Below are positions 7,895-16,057 of a DNA stretch of 64,000 nt, in pieces. The notes beneath the pieces are model-generated. The model had not been told where the DNA came from. It ran no database searches and saw only the letters and a list, made by a program, of their open reading frames with translations. A program made the translations under genes and the position numbers. The stretch comes from Bin87 sp963665395 (GTDB lineage: Bacteria > Chloroflexota > Dehalococcoidia > Lucifugimonadales > UBA3495). The stretch spans positions 2,728,001 to 2,792,000 of the forward strand of contig OY762251.1 in assembly GCA_963665395.2 (NCBI GenBank), written 5' to 3'. Position 1 is the first letter of the stretch. Each line of letters opens with the position of its first letter.

Positions 7895-8443
7895 ATGGCG
7901 CCGGCAAACATCATCCTCGTCGGTTTCATGGCCACCGGCAAAAGCCACGTGGGTCGCATTATCGCGCGGATGACCAACCGCCGCATGACCGACCTGGATG
8001 AGGAGATCGTCCGCCGGGCCGGCAAGCCCATCCACCAGATCTTCAGCGAGGACGGCGAGATCATCTTCCGCCACATGGAGCGCCACGCCGCCCTGACGCT
8101 GTGCGAGGGCGGCGGCAAGGTCATCGCCGCCGGCGGTGGAGCATTCGCTCAGGAACTCACCCGGCAAGTGCTGCTGGAAAACGGCGTCGTCTTCTGCCTC
8201 ACCGCCCAGCCCGAAACCATCCACCACCGCATCACCCGGGGCAGCCCCAACGCCGCCGTCCGCCCCATGCTCGGCGACGGCGACCCCCTGGAACGCATCC
8301 GCGAACTCCTCGACCAGCGCGCCCCCGCCTACGCCCAGGCCCACCACGCCGTAGCCACCGACGACCGCACGCCGGAGGAGGTGGCCGACGAGGTGCTGCG
8401 CATTTTTGAGAAGACGGTGACGAGTTCCCGCCCAAACGGTTGA
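7895..8443 (+). CDS. aroK: Shikimate kinase
   Basis: 182 residues. The enzyme phosphorylates shikimate at the 3-hydroxyl with ATP. Walker A is GFMATGKS (residues 10-17), shikimate-binding residues lie around TDLDEEIV and GGGAF, and the lid has GSPNAAVRPML. The start at 7895 matches the family's normal N-terminus, but there is no ribosome-binding site and the frame stays open back to 7757 through a 54 bp repeat, so a longer product is possible. Followed after 7 bases by a Fic gene and then aroB. Confidence 0.92.
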   Translation: MAPANIILVGFMATGKSHVGRIIARMTNRRMTDLDEEIVRRAGKPIHQIFSEDGEIIFRHMERHAALTLCEGGGKVIAAGGGAFAQELTRQVLLENGVVFCLTAQPETIHHRITRGSPNAAVRPMLGDGDPLERIRELLDQRAPAYAQAHHAVATDDRTPEEVADEVLRIFEKTVTSSRPNG

Positions 8444-8450
8444 CGGTACG

Positions 8451-9965
8451 ATGATCGCCCACCAATGGCAGCCCATCAGCCCGCTATCAGGCGAATGCGA
8501 CTACGATTTTTCTGAAATCGACGCACTGCAACGGCAGTGGACTGCTTACCGTCAAGCACGCGAGGCGGCTCAACCCAACGCTTATAGCGCGTTCCTGGAA
8601 CGCCTGACCCGCAGTTGGGCCATAGAAACGGGCATTATCGAAGGACTGTACACCCTGGATCGGGGCATGACCGAGACGCTGGTGATGCGTGGCATCTCCG
8701 CCGATTTGATCGAGCGCAGCGCTACCGACAAAGACCCCCACGAGCTGGCCCGCATCCTGGCCGACCACCAGGACACCGTTGCCGGCGTATATGCCGAAAT
8801 CAGGGAAGGCCGGCCGATTTCGCGCAGCGCAATCCGCCAGATCCATGCAACTCTCACTAGAAACCAGCCTACGTTCCGGGCGATGGACCAGTTTGGCAGG
8901 TGGTTTGACGCCGAACTCCGCCGCGGCGACTTCAAGACTTTGCCCAATAATCCAACCCGTCCGGACGGCGCAATTCACGAATACTGCCCGCCGGAACACG
9001 TCAATAGCGAATTGGACAACCTGCTTGAGTGGTACAACCAATACCTCAGCGACACCGACCGTCATCACCCGCTGCTTACTGCGGCGTGGCTCCACCACCG
9101 CTTTACCCAGATCCACCCGTTCCAGGACGGCAATGGCCGGGTCGTCCGCGCCCTGCTCACCTGGCATCTGGTACGGGAAGAATACTTGCCAGTTGTGGTG
9201 AAAAGGGACGACCGTTCAATTTACATCGACGCCCTTGAAAGCGCCGACGACGGCAACCTGATTCCCTTCGTTGACCTGCTGGTACAGCTGCAAAAGCGGA
9301 CGCTTCTGGAAGCCATTGCCGAACCCGCTCCGCGCGGCGAGGCTCTGGTTGGCACGGTTGACGCCGCTCTGGAAAATATCGTTGCGCAAGTCAACCGCAG
9401 GAACACTGACGCGGCCGGCCAAACCCACGCCGTCAACGGCATTGCCCAGGCGTTGCGCGACCACGCCGCCGCGCTGCTGGGGGCCCGGGCCGAGCAAATC
9501 GTTTCCCGGCTGGCGCAGACCGGCAACGGCATTGTCCATTGCGTCGAAATGGGTGGCCCCGGCTACCGAGAGCATTGGTATCATAACCAGATCGTCCAAA
9601 CCGCCATCAACTCCGGTCACTGGATGAACCCCTACGTCTCCCGGTTCTTTGCCGAACTCTCCCTGACGCCAGGCCGCGGACACCCCCTGCCTCGTCTGAC
9701 CCTCGTAATATCGCTGCACCATGCCGGTCGTCAGCCTTCCGGCGTGATGGTCGCAACCGCCTTTGCCCTCATTGACCGCCACCATGATGGTATTGCCCGG
9801 CAAGTCACAGCGGAAGGGGCCGGTTCCTTCACCGATTGCACCCCCTTGCGCCTTTTCACCTTTACTTGGGAAAATGACGCGGACGCTCTACTACCCCGCT
9901 TCAAAGCATGGACTGAACAAAGCCTGGCCGTCGCGTTGCAGGAATGGGGCGCGCATCTCGCCTGA
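8451..9965 (+). CDS. Fic-domain protein (putative AMPylator/deAMPylator) with N-terminal inhibitory helix
   Basis: 504 residues. The core motif HPFQDGNGRVVR is at about residue 222 and fits HPFx(D/E)GNGRxxR; its His is the general base for nucleotidyl transfer to target hydroxyls. Near residues 58-63, TGIIEG fits the class II inhibitory motif (S/T)xxxE(G/N), whose Glu blocks ATP. The C-terminal ~200 residues are of unknown type, with a final beta-rich region. It sits between aroK and aroB with 7 and 33 base gaps, so it is probably co-transcribed with shikimate-pathway genes. The target is unknown. Confidence 0.88.
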   Translation: MIAHQWQPISPLSGECDYDFSEIDALQRQWTAYRQAREAAQPNAYSAFLERLTRSWAIETGIIEGLYTLDRGMTETLVMRGISADLIERSATDKDPHELARILADHQDTVAGVYAEIREGRPISRSAIRQIHATLTRNQPTFRAMDQFGRWFDAELRRGDFKTLPNNPTRPDGAIHEYCPPEHVNSELDNLLEWYNQYLSDTDRHHPLLTAAWLHHRFTQIHPFQDGNGRVVRALLTWHLVREEYLPVVVKRDDRSIYIDALESADDGNLIPFVDLLVQLQKRTLLEAIAEPAPRGEALVGTVDAALENIVAQVNRRNTDAAGQTHAVNGIAQALRDHAAALLGARAEQIVSRLAQTGNGIVHCVEMGGPGYREHWYHNQIVQTAINSGHWMNPYVSRFFAELSLTPGRGHPLPRLTLVISLHHAGRQPSGVMVATAFALIDRHHDGIARQVTAEGAGSFTDCTPLRLFTFTWENDADALLPRFKAWTEQSLAVALQEWGAHLA

Positions 9966-9998
9966 CCTGCCCATGGCCCCGCCAAAGGAGTTCCCAAA

Positions 9999-11099
9999 AT
10001 GACCAATCCCGACCTCGCCGCAACCGTCCACCACTCCGGCGGCAGTTATCCCGTCGTCGCCGGCTGGGGCATCATCGACCGGCTGGGCGAGTACGTCGCC
10101 GAGCTGGGCCTGGGCAACACCGCCTACATCATCACCGACGAGAACGTGATGCGGCCCTACGGACGCAACGCCCAGTGGGCTTTGCAGCGGGCCGGCATCG
10201 CGGCCCACTGCTTCGTCATCCCGCCCGGCGAGACCAGCAAGTCCTTCCAGCAGGCCCAGGAAATCTACGAGTGGCTGGTGGGCCTGAAGGCCGAGCGCGG
10301 CCAGCCCATCATCGCCATTGGCGGCGGCGTAGCCGGCGACCTGGGCGGCTTCATCGCCAGCACCTTCCTGCGCGGCGTGCCCTTCGTCCAGGTGCCCACC
10401 AGCATGGCCGCCATGGTGGACGCCTCCATCGGCGGCAAGGTGGCGGTGAACCTGCCCCAGGCCAAGAACATGGTCGGAGCCTTCTACCAGCCCCGGGCCG
10501 TCCTCGCCGACGTGCAAGCCCTGTCCACCCTGGGCAAGCGCGAGCTATCGGAGGGCTGGGCCGAGGCCATCAAGCACGGCCTGATCCTGGACCCCTCGCT
10601 GGTGGACGTGTTCGAGGAGCACGCTGAGGCCCTGATGGACGTGGAACCGGAAATCTCCACCGAGGTCATCCGCCGCAGCATGGCCATCAAGGCCGACGTG
10701 GTAAGCCAGGACGAGCGGGAAACCCTGGGCATCCGCATCCTGCTCAACTACGGACACACCATCGGCCACGCCCTGGAAGCCTCCACCGAGTACGGGCGCT
10801 TCATGCACGGCGAAGGCGTCTCCGTGGGTATGATGGGCGCCGGCCGCATCGCCCGCGAGATGGGCATGATCGGCGACGACATCCTGGAGCGCCAGCGCGT
10901 CCTGCTCCAGCGTTTCAACCTGCCCATCACCGCCCGGGGCGTTGATCTGGACGGCATCAGAGCCGCCATGTCCCTGGACAAGAAAACCGTCGGCGGCGCC
11001 AACCGCTGGGTGCTGCTGGAAGACGTGGGCCGCGCCACCGTCCGCCGCGACATCCCGACGGAGGTGGTGGACGAAACGCTGACTTGGCTGACAGATTAG
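9999..11099 (+). CDS. aroB: 3-dehydroquinate synthase
   Basis: 366 residues, the usual size. The enzyme converts DAHP to 3-dehydroquinate with NAD and a metal. The NAD-binding GGGVAGDLGGF, substrate-binding FVQVPTSMAAMVDASIGGK and LPQAKNMVGAF, and the metal-binding His region LNYGHTIGHALE are all present. AAAGGAG lies 9 bases before ATG 9999. It completes an aroK-fic-aroB run on the forward strand. Confidence 0.95.
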   Translation: MTNPDLAATVHHSGGSYPVVAGWGIIDRLGEYVAELGLGNTAYIITDENVMRPYGRNAQWALQRAGIAAHCFVIPPGETSKSFQQAQEIYEWLVGLKAERGQPIIAIGGGVAGDLGGFIASTFLRGVPFVQVPTSMAAMVDASIGGKVAVNLPQAKNMVGAFYQPRAVLADVQALSTLGKRELSEGWAEAIKHGLILDPSLVDVFEEHAEALMDVEPEISTEVIRRSMAIKADVVSQDERETLGIRILLNYGHTIGHALEASTEYGRFMHGEGVSVGMMGAGRIAREMGMIGDDILERQRVLLQRFNLPITARGVDLDGIRAAMSLDKKTVGGANRWVLLEDVGRATVRRDIPTEVVDETLTWLTD

Positions 11100-11121
11100 G
11101 CGGACTTGGAACGGCCCGGAT

Positions 11122-11916
11122 ATGTCAACGTTGACAACCGACCAACAGGCTCTCGGCGTCGCTCTCCAGGTACACCGGATCGCCGACGCCAGCCAAACCA
11201 TCCTCTTCGGCTCCCGGGCGAGGGGAGATTACCGGCGCGACTCCGACATCGACGTGCTGGTAATCAAAGCCGCTCTACCGTCGGAAAAATGGCTTGACGA
11301 CCTGCGCCAACAGGCCCGCCAAATCCAAAAAGCGCAGCTGCCACAGGCGTCAGGTATCGACGTGCTGTGCATGACCGAAGCGGAATTTTTCCGTGCCAGC
11401 CAACTCAGGAACAACATCGCCAACTCTATTGCCAAACACGGTTGCCCTATCATGCCCGACGAACGACTGGAACGCCGCGGCCGCCCGGAAGAGCGCACTG
11501 ACTGGCAGGATGTTCGGGACCGTCTCAAAGACGCTACCGATGCGGCCGGCGATCTTCAACTTGCCTTGGCAGCGGGATACGTCACGCTAATGTCGGATAA
11601 AGGCGTCGGCCGGGCCGGGCAGACCGCCCTGGAAAACATCTACAAAGCCGTCTTGAGCGCCCACGGTTTCAGTTATCCAACCGGCGGACGAGACGGTCAC
11701 AACCTCCGCCTGCTGATCGAACAGATACGCCGAGACCTGCGTTGGCCGCAAGACCGGCCCGTACCGGGAGAAGATCACCGATACTTGACCGAGTTCGGCG
11801 GCAGCGCTCTGTACGCTCACGAACACCCGCCCCTCGACAAGGAGCGCATCGCCATCGACGTAGCCGACGCGGTAAGTGTGTTAGGCGCAATGGTCGAAGC
11901 CGCCATACCCGGCTAG
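11122..11916 (+). CDS. Nucleotidyltransferase-HEPN fusion protein
   Basis: 264 residues. Residues ~15-105 form a minimal nucleotidyltransferase domain: LFGSRARGDYRRDSDIDVL has the GS motif (30-31) and Asp42/Asp44, and GIDVLCMTE supplies a third acidic strand. Residues ~135-264 resemble HEPN domains, with LENIYKAVLSAHGF and GHNLRLLIEQI. In MntA/HepT systems these are two proteins, the first AMPylating the second; here they are fused. No strong ribosome-binding site is seen before ATG 11122, 22 bases after aroB. Convergent with dtd. Confidence 0.78.
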   Translation: MSTLTTDQQALGVALQVHRIADASQTILFGSRARGDYRRDSDIDVLVIKAALPSEKWLDDLRQQARQIQKAQLPQASGIDVLCMTEAEFFRASQLRNNIANSIAKHGCPIMPDERLERRGRPEERTDWQDVRDRLKDATDAAGDLQLALAAGYVTLMSDKGVGRAGQTALENIYKAVLSAHGFSYPTGGRDGHNLRLLIEQIRRDLRWPQDRPVPGEDHRYLTEFGGSALYAHEHPPLDKERIAIDVADAVSVLGAMVEAAIPG

Positions 11917-11937
11917 CTTTAACGGTAGTTTGCGCCC

Positions 11938-12402
11938 TCATCCTCGCCGCGGCCGCCCCCGGTCGGCGCTGTCCACCATGATGGTCACCGGCCCGTCGTT
12001 TTGCAGCCTCACCTGCATATACGCCTGAAACTCCCCGGTGGCCACGGTCAGGCCCGTTTCGCGGAACATCGCCACCGCCGCCTCATAGAGCCGGTTGGCC
12101 TCCTCGGGCGCGGCGGCGCGGGTGAAGTCGGGCCGCCGGCCCCGGCGGGTGTCGGCGTACAGGGTGAACTGGGATACCACCAGCAGCCCGCCGTCCACGT
12201 CCCGCGCCGAACGGTTGAAGCGACCCGCGTCATCGGCGAAGATCCGCATATTCACTACCTTGTCCACCACCCATTGCGCATCGGCGTCGTCATCGCCACC
12301 GGCCACGCCCAACAGCACCACCAAGCCGGGGCCGATAGTGCCCACCTCGGCGTCGTCAATCAGTACCGACGCCGCAGTGACCCGTTGTATCAAAGCCCGC
12401 AT
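11938..12402 (-). CDS. dtd: D-aminoacyl-tRNA deacylase
   Basis: 154 residues, typical for DTD, which frees tRNA from mischarged D-amino acids. The two signature motifs are SQFTLYADTRRGRRPDF and NDGPVT near the C-terminus (the Gly-cisPro motif is in QNDGPVTI). The start MRALIQRV at 12402 is the family's normal start. A mobile element (12417-12549) and an IS (12560-14016) lie 14 bases upstream, and no ribosome-binding site is seen in what remains, so native expression may be altered. Confidence 0.94.
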   Translation of the reverse strand: MRALIQRVTAASVLIDDAEVGTIGPGLVVLLGVAGGDDDADAQWVVDKVVNMRIFADDAGRFNRSARDVDGGLLVVSQFTLYADTRRGRRPDFTRAAAPEEANRLYEAAVAMFRETGLTVATGEFQAYMQVRLQNDGPVTIMVDSADRGRPRRG

Positions 12403-12416
12403 AGTGAAAGTCGTTA

Positions 12417-12549
12417 GGTAGCGTTCCGTTTTAGGTGGTTTGGTTTTTGTCATTGCGAGCGCAGCGTGGCAATCTCGTTGGCCTAGCAGCAGCTTTAGCC
12501 ACTCGAATGCGTTGCCGGAAAACTGAACCACCTGAATTGCAACGTTACC
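12417..12549. mobile_element. MITE-like element, family 1 copy B
   Basis: 133 bp, same ends as copy A, although the right end reads AACGTTACC. AAGTCGTTA flanks it at 12408-12416 and 12550-12558, an exact 9 bp target duplication. It sits in the 5' leader of dtd. An IS later inserted one base beyond its right-hand duplication. Confidence 0.92.
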
Positions 12550-12559
12550 AAGTCGTTAG

Positions 12560-14016
12560 CTGGACTTTGTACAAAAACTAGAAAAATGAAAGCGGCAGGG
12601 TAAGCTGGTTTGACCCCACAACTCACCGTAGGTCAATTCGTGCTCACCCTGCCCGATGCCATTGTAACTGTTCTCTTTCCCTTCGCCATGCTGTTCCAAA
12701 ACCGAACCTGGCAAAAGGCTCAGGTCCTATTGGTCGGCGCGATCCTGACGCCGGGCCAGCGCACAGTGGCCGCGGCGTTGCGGGTCATGGGCCTCAGCGG
12801 CGACCGCAACTATGCCCGCTACCATCACGTGCTGAACCGGGCGGCGTGGTCGCCCCTTGGGGCGTCCCAGGTCTTGCTCAGGTTGCTGCTTCAACATCTC
12901 GACCACGGCGACGGTCCGCTGGTGTTCGGTATCGACGAAACCCTGGAGCGTCGGCAGGGTCCAAAGATCAACGCTCTGGGTGTCTACCGAGACGCCGTGC
13001 GTTCCAGCCGCAGCTATACGGTCAAGGCCAGCGGGTTGCGCTGGATCAGTTTGATGTGGCTGGGACGCATCCCCTGGGCGGGACGGTTCTGGGCCCTGCC
13101 CTTGCTCACCGCGCTGGCGCCATCGGAACGCTATCACCAAAGGCAGGGACGCCGGCACAAGAAACTCACCGACTGGGCTCGCCAGATGATCCTGCTGCTG
13201 CGCCGCTGGCTGCCCCATCGCCCCCTGGTGGTGGTGGGCGACAATGGCTATGCCGTCCTGGACTTGCTCTACTTCTGCCAGTCCCTCCATGAACCCGTAA
13301 CCCTCATCACCAGGCTGCGCCTGGATGCCGGTCTCTACGATCCCGCGCCACCCCGTCAACCGGGCCAAACCGGTCGCCCTCGGGTCAAGGGGGCACGTCA
13401 ACCCACCCTCAAGCAACGCCTTGACGATCCCGAGCTGCTCTGGGACACCGCGTCGGTGTCCTGGTACGACGGCACCATGCGCACGCTGGAACTGGCTTCG
13501 CAGACCGCCCTCTGGTACCACCCCGGCAAACCGCCCGTACCCATCCGCTGGGCGCTGGTCCGAGACCCCAAAGGTGAACTGGACACTCAGGCCCTGCTCT
13601 GCACTGATGAGTCGGTCGCCCCAGTCCAGATCCTGGAGTGGTTTGTGCTGCGTTGGCAGCTGGAGGTCACTTACCAGGAAGTACGGGCTCACTTGGGCGT
13701 GGAAACTCAGCGCCAATGGTCGGATCGCGCCATTGCCCGCACCACGCCCGTCCTGATGGGTCTGTTTTCCTGGATCGCCCTGGCGGCACACTCGCTGCAA
13801 CAAGAGAGCCCCATCACCCAGCGCACGGCGGCCTGGTACGCCAAACCCGCCCCCACTTTCGTGGATGCCATCGCCCTGGTGCGACGCCACCTGTGGCTGG
13901 CTTCGGACAGTTTTTCAATGTCGTTATCCGACTGTGACCGGGGAAAACCCGTTCCCGAATTGTACGCTCGGCTTATCGATTCCCTCGCCTACGCCGCTTG
14001 AACGTACAAAGTCCAG
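12560..14016 (+). mobile_element. Complete insertion sequence, IS4/IS701-type DDE transposase
   Basis: The inverted ends are CTGGACTTTGTAC (12560-12572) and GTACAAAGTCCAG (14004-14016). GTTAG is repeated on both sides (12555-12559 and 14017-14021), consistent with a 5 bp target duplication. One transposase gene fills it. The left GTTAG overlaps the target duplication of the neighbouring MITE, so the IS came in later. Confidence 0.88.
12610..14001 (+). CDS. DDE transposase (IS4/IS701-like)
   Basis: 463 residues from a TTG at 12610. Candidate catalytic acids are Asp in VFGIDETLERR, Asp in VVVGDNGYAVLDL and Glu in LEVTYQEVRAHLGVE, spaced as in IS4-superfamily transposases with an inserted beta domain between the second Asp and the Glu. 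The N-terminal helical region (LRVMGLSGDRNYARYHHVLNRA) is of the type seen in DDE-5/IS701 proteins. The frame is intact and the terminal repeats are present, so the element may be active. The start codon is uncertain. Confidence 0.88.
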   Translation: MTPQLTVGQFVLTLPDAIVTVLFPFAMLFQNRTWQKAQVLLVGAILTPGQRTVAAALRVMGLSGDRNYARYHHVLNRAAWSPLGASQVLLRLLLQHLDHGDGPLVFGIDETLERRQGPKINALGVYRDAVRSSRSYTVKASGLRWISLMWLGRIPWAGRFWALPLLTALAPSERYHQRQGRRHKKLTDWARQMILLLRRWLPHRPLVVVGDNGYAVLDLLYFCQSLHEPVTLITRLRLDAGLYDPAPPRQPGQTGRPRVKGARQPTLKQRLDDPELLWDTASVSWYDGTMRTLELASQTALWYHPGKPPVPIRWALVRDPKGELDTQALLCTDESVAPVQILEWFVLRWQLEVTYQEVRAHLGVETQRQWSDRAIARTTPVLMGLFSWIALAAHSLQQESPITQRTAAWYAKPAPTFVDAIALVRRHLWLASDSFSMSLSDCDRGKPVPELYARLIDSLAYAA

Positions 14017-14047
14017 GTTAGGTTCTGTTAGCATTTTGAATTTTATC

Positions 14048-14150
14048 CGTCATTCCGGCGAAAGCCGGAATCCAGAGATTGCGATATGAAGAAACGGGAA
14101 GGGTTGCTTACGACTTCGACTACTGGATTCCCGCTTTCGCGGGAATGACG
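14048..14150. repeat. Imperfect inverted repeat (CGTCATTCCGGCGAAAG ... CTTTCGCGGGAATGACG)
   Basis: Two arms of about 30 bp, CGTCATTCCGGCGAAAGCC and TTTCGCGGGAATGACG, face each other across ~45 bases. The same arms occur inside 3598-3760 and 32736-32897. It lies between the IS and the fmdB-type gene. No flanking duplication was found. Confidence 0.7.
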
Positions 14151-14184
14151 GGAAATATCAACAGGCGTTAGATTTCAGAACACG

Positions 14185-14210
14185 AAAAAGCCGCACCCGT
14201 GAGCGCGGCC
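14185..14210 (-). terminator. Rho-independent terminator of the FmdB-family gene
   Basis: On the reverse strand GGCCGCGCTCACGGGTGCGG is followed by CTTTTTC. The GCCGC/GCGGC stem with a T-run lies 32 bases beyond the stop codon at 14242. Confidence 0.75.
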
Positions 14211-14241
14211 TTATCCCACAGCCCAACCGGTACGGTGGAGG

Positions 14242-14583
14242 CTATGCCGAGTCTCCGCTGGCCGCCGCGGCCGGCGTCGCCGACTCCGAACTGCCGGAGG
14301 AACCGGAATCGCCGGACTTGCTGTCTCCGCCGTCGCCGGAGCTTTTGGTGGACGACGATTCGCTGGCGGCTTCCTTGGCCTCCTGGCTTTCCGTGGGGCG
14401 CTTGGGCCGGCCGTAGTCGGTGGTGTAAAAACCGCTGCCCTTGTAGATCACCGGCACCGCGTGAAACACGCGCTGGCCCGCGCCGCCGCACGACGGGCAT
14501 TCTCCCTGGCCGGCCTCGCTGAACTTCTGAACCAACTCAAACTCGTTAGCGCACTCAGTACACCGATAATCGTAGCGAGGCAA
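14242..14583 (-). CDS. FmdB-family zinc-ribbon regulatory protein
   Basis: 113 residues. The N-terminus MPRYDYRCTECANEFE with Cys8/Cys11 and Cys29/Cys32 (CPSC) is the FmdB/CxxC zinc ribbon, and VIYKGSGFYTTDY is the conserved tail of that domain. After residue ~60 comes a low-complexity Ser/Gly/Asp/Lys-rich tail. The start is a TTG at 14583, set by AAGGAGG six bases upstream; an ATG further upstream would add an unlikely leader. Family members are small DNA- or porin-gene-associated regulators of unclear role. Confidence 0.85.
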   Translation of the reverse strand: MPRYDYRCTECANEFELVQKFSEAGQGECPSCGGAGQRVFHAVPVIYKGSGFYTTDYGRPKRPTESQEAKEAASESSSTKSSGDGGDSKSGDSGSSGSSESATPAAAASGDSA

Positions 14584-14726
14584 ACCTGCCCTCCTTAATT
14601 TCAAGAACGCCGCCCAAGCCGGGTCCTCCAACCGGGCGCGCTCAGGTTACCGCAACGGGCCGGAGTCTAGCATCCAGCCCACCAGCGGTCAATTTGTCTG
14701 GTTCCGGCCAACCAAGCCGGTGGGTC

Positions 14727-14912
14727 CTACCGCCGCTGCCGCCGTCGCCGCCGCGCCGCGCGCTGAGCCGCCAGCCGCTCCTTCTGTGCCTTGGACCGGA
14801 AGAACCGGCGATCTTTCAACTCGCGCAGGATGCCGGCGTGCTGCACCGACGCGCGGAACCGATTTACCAAACTCTCCGGAGTTTCGCCCTCTCGTGGCGT
14901 TACGTAAGCCAT
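14727..14912 (-). CDS. rpsU: 30S ribosomal protein S21
   Basis: 61 residues: MAYVTPREGETPESLVNRF, then a helical middle and a strongly basic tail (AARRRRRQRR), as in bS21, which binds the 30S platform. GGGGAG lies 8 bases before the ATG. A good promoter (-35 TTGCCG, 17 bp, -10 TATATT) is visible upstream on the same strand. Confidence 0.9.
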   Translation of the reverse strand: MAYVTPREGETPESLVNRFRASVQHAGILRELKDRRFFRSKAQKERLAAQRAARRRRRQRR

Positions 14913-14958
14913 GCAATGCTCCCCAATTGCCAGTCTTGTTGTTTGCTTTACGTGTCAA

Positions 14959-14987
14959 AATATAACACGCCTTACAACATTCGGCAA
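14959..14987 (-). promoter_or_regulatory. Sigma-70-type promoter for rpsU
   Basis: On the reverse strand TTGCCG (14982-14987) and TATATT (14959-14964) are separated by exactly 17 bases and lie about 47 bases before the rpsU start. A family-1 mobile element begins 15 bases upstream of the -35 box. Confidence 0.6.
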
Positions 14988-15001
14988 ACGCACTGACACG
15001 C

Positions 15002-15124
15002 GGTAGCATTCCGTTTTAGGTTGGTTTAATTTGGCAAAACGCCACGGTCCGCCTCCGGCGGGCGTGTAGGGGCGAATAATTATTCGCCCCTACGAAGGAA
15101 AACCACCTGAATTGAAACGCTACC
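15002..15124. mobile_element. MITE-like element, family 1 short form, copy G
   Basis: 123 bp with GGTAGCATTCCGTTTTAGG and CACCTGAATTGAAACGCTACC ends. The middle is a GTAGGGGCGAATAATTATTC palindrome instead of the GTCATTGCGAG block. Flanks are CTGACACGC and CTGACACCG, a 7 of 9 match, consistent with an aged 9 bp target duplication. Confidence 0.8.
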
Positions 15125-15138
15125 CTGACACCGGCCAT

Positions 15139-15828
15139 TCATTCCACACTGGTAATCTGCCCGTCCGCCATTTGCAATCGCCGGTCCGCCATGTCCGCCA
15201 GCATCAGGTCGTGCGTGGCCGTAACCACCGTAACGCCGCGACTGGCGGCGATTTCGCGCATGATGCCGCCGATGCTCTGGGCCGTTACGCTGTCCAGCTC
15301 CCCGGTGGGCTCGTCGGCGAACAGCACCGACGGCCCGGCCACCAACGCCCGGGCGATGGCGACCCGTTGCTGCTCGCCGCCCGACAGCTCATAGGGTCGG
15401 TGTCCGGCCCGGCCCAGCAGTCCCACCAGGTCCAGGGCCTCGTTGGCCCGCCGCCGCCGGTCCCGCCAGGATACCCCACCGATGTGGAGCGGCAATTCCA
15501 CGTTCTCAAAGGCGGACAGCAGGGGTATCAGGCCGAAAGACTGGAATACGAAACCGATCTTTTCCCGCCGCAGCCCCACCAGCTCCCGCTCCGACAGCTG
15601 GGACAACTCCCGTCCCTCGAACCAGACCCGCCCCGCGCTGGGACGATCCAATCCCGCCAGCAGGTTCAAAAGGGTGGTCTTGCCCGAGCCGGAACGCCCC
15701 ACCAATGCCACGAACTCGCCCGGCTCGATGCTGACGGTAACTTCATCCACCGCTCGCACCGCGCTCTCGCCCTCGCCAAACTCGCGGGTTGCCGTTTCAG
15801 CAGCCAACGCCGCCGTCGCCTCCGCCAT
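15139..15828 (-). CDS. ABC transporter ATP-binding protein, LolD/MacB type
   Basis: 229 residues. Walker A GRSGSGKTT (about 43-51), Q-loop FVFQSFGLIPLLSAFENVELP, signature LSGGEQQRVA and Walker B VLFADEPTGELD place it in the MacB/LolD/FtsE group that works with FtsX-like permeases in lipoprotein, peptide or cell-wall processes. No FtsX-like permease gene is found in this window. It lies about 230 bases beyond a second ATPase gene of the same type, on the same strand. Confidence 0.87.
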   Translation of the reverse strand: MAEATAALAAETATREFGEGESAVRAVDEVTVSIEPGEFVALVGRSGSGKTTLLNLLAGLDRPSAGRVWFEGRELSQLSERELVGLRREKIGFVFQSFGLIPLLSAFENVELPLHIGGVSWRDRRRRANEALDLVGLLGRAGHRPYELSGGEQQRVAIARALVAGPSVLFADEPTGELDSVTAQSIGGIMREIAASRGVTVVTATHDLMLADMADRRLQMADGQITSVE

Positions 15829-15902
15829 CCGTTCACCTCACCCTTTATCGTTTATCGTTCGTCCCATTGCCATTGCCGTAATGTCAAGAACATATCCAAC
15901 CC

Positions 15903-16005
15903 CACACGTACCCACTTCGTAAATCGCCAGAGTCAGGATTTACGGGATTTTATGAACGGTTCCAATCCTGACAATCCTTAAAATCTTGAAAATCCTGCTT
16001 CTGAC
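15903..16005. repeat. Remnant composite repeat between two ATPase genes
   Basis: A CACACGTACCCACTT end like the family-4 termini is followed by GAGTCAGGATTTACGGGATT and closed by AAAATCCTGCTTCTGAC, matching the AGAAGCAGGATT repeat found at 2684 and elsewhere. No gene is present. Confidence 0.6.
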
Positions 16006-16057
16006 GTTTCCTCGGCGCGCATGAGCATATCCCATCCTGCTGCCCGGCCCGCTATGC

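Noticed and set aside
12560..14016. The IS as the driver of the MITE families
   Set aside because: Its ends (CTGGACTTTGTAC) and 5 bp duplication do not match the 9-10 bp duplications and ends of any MITE family here.
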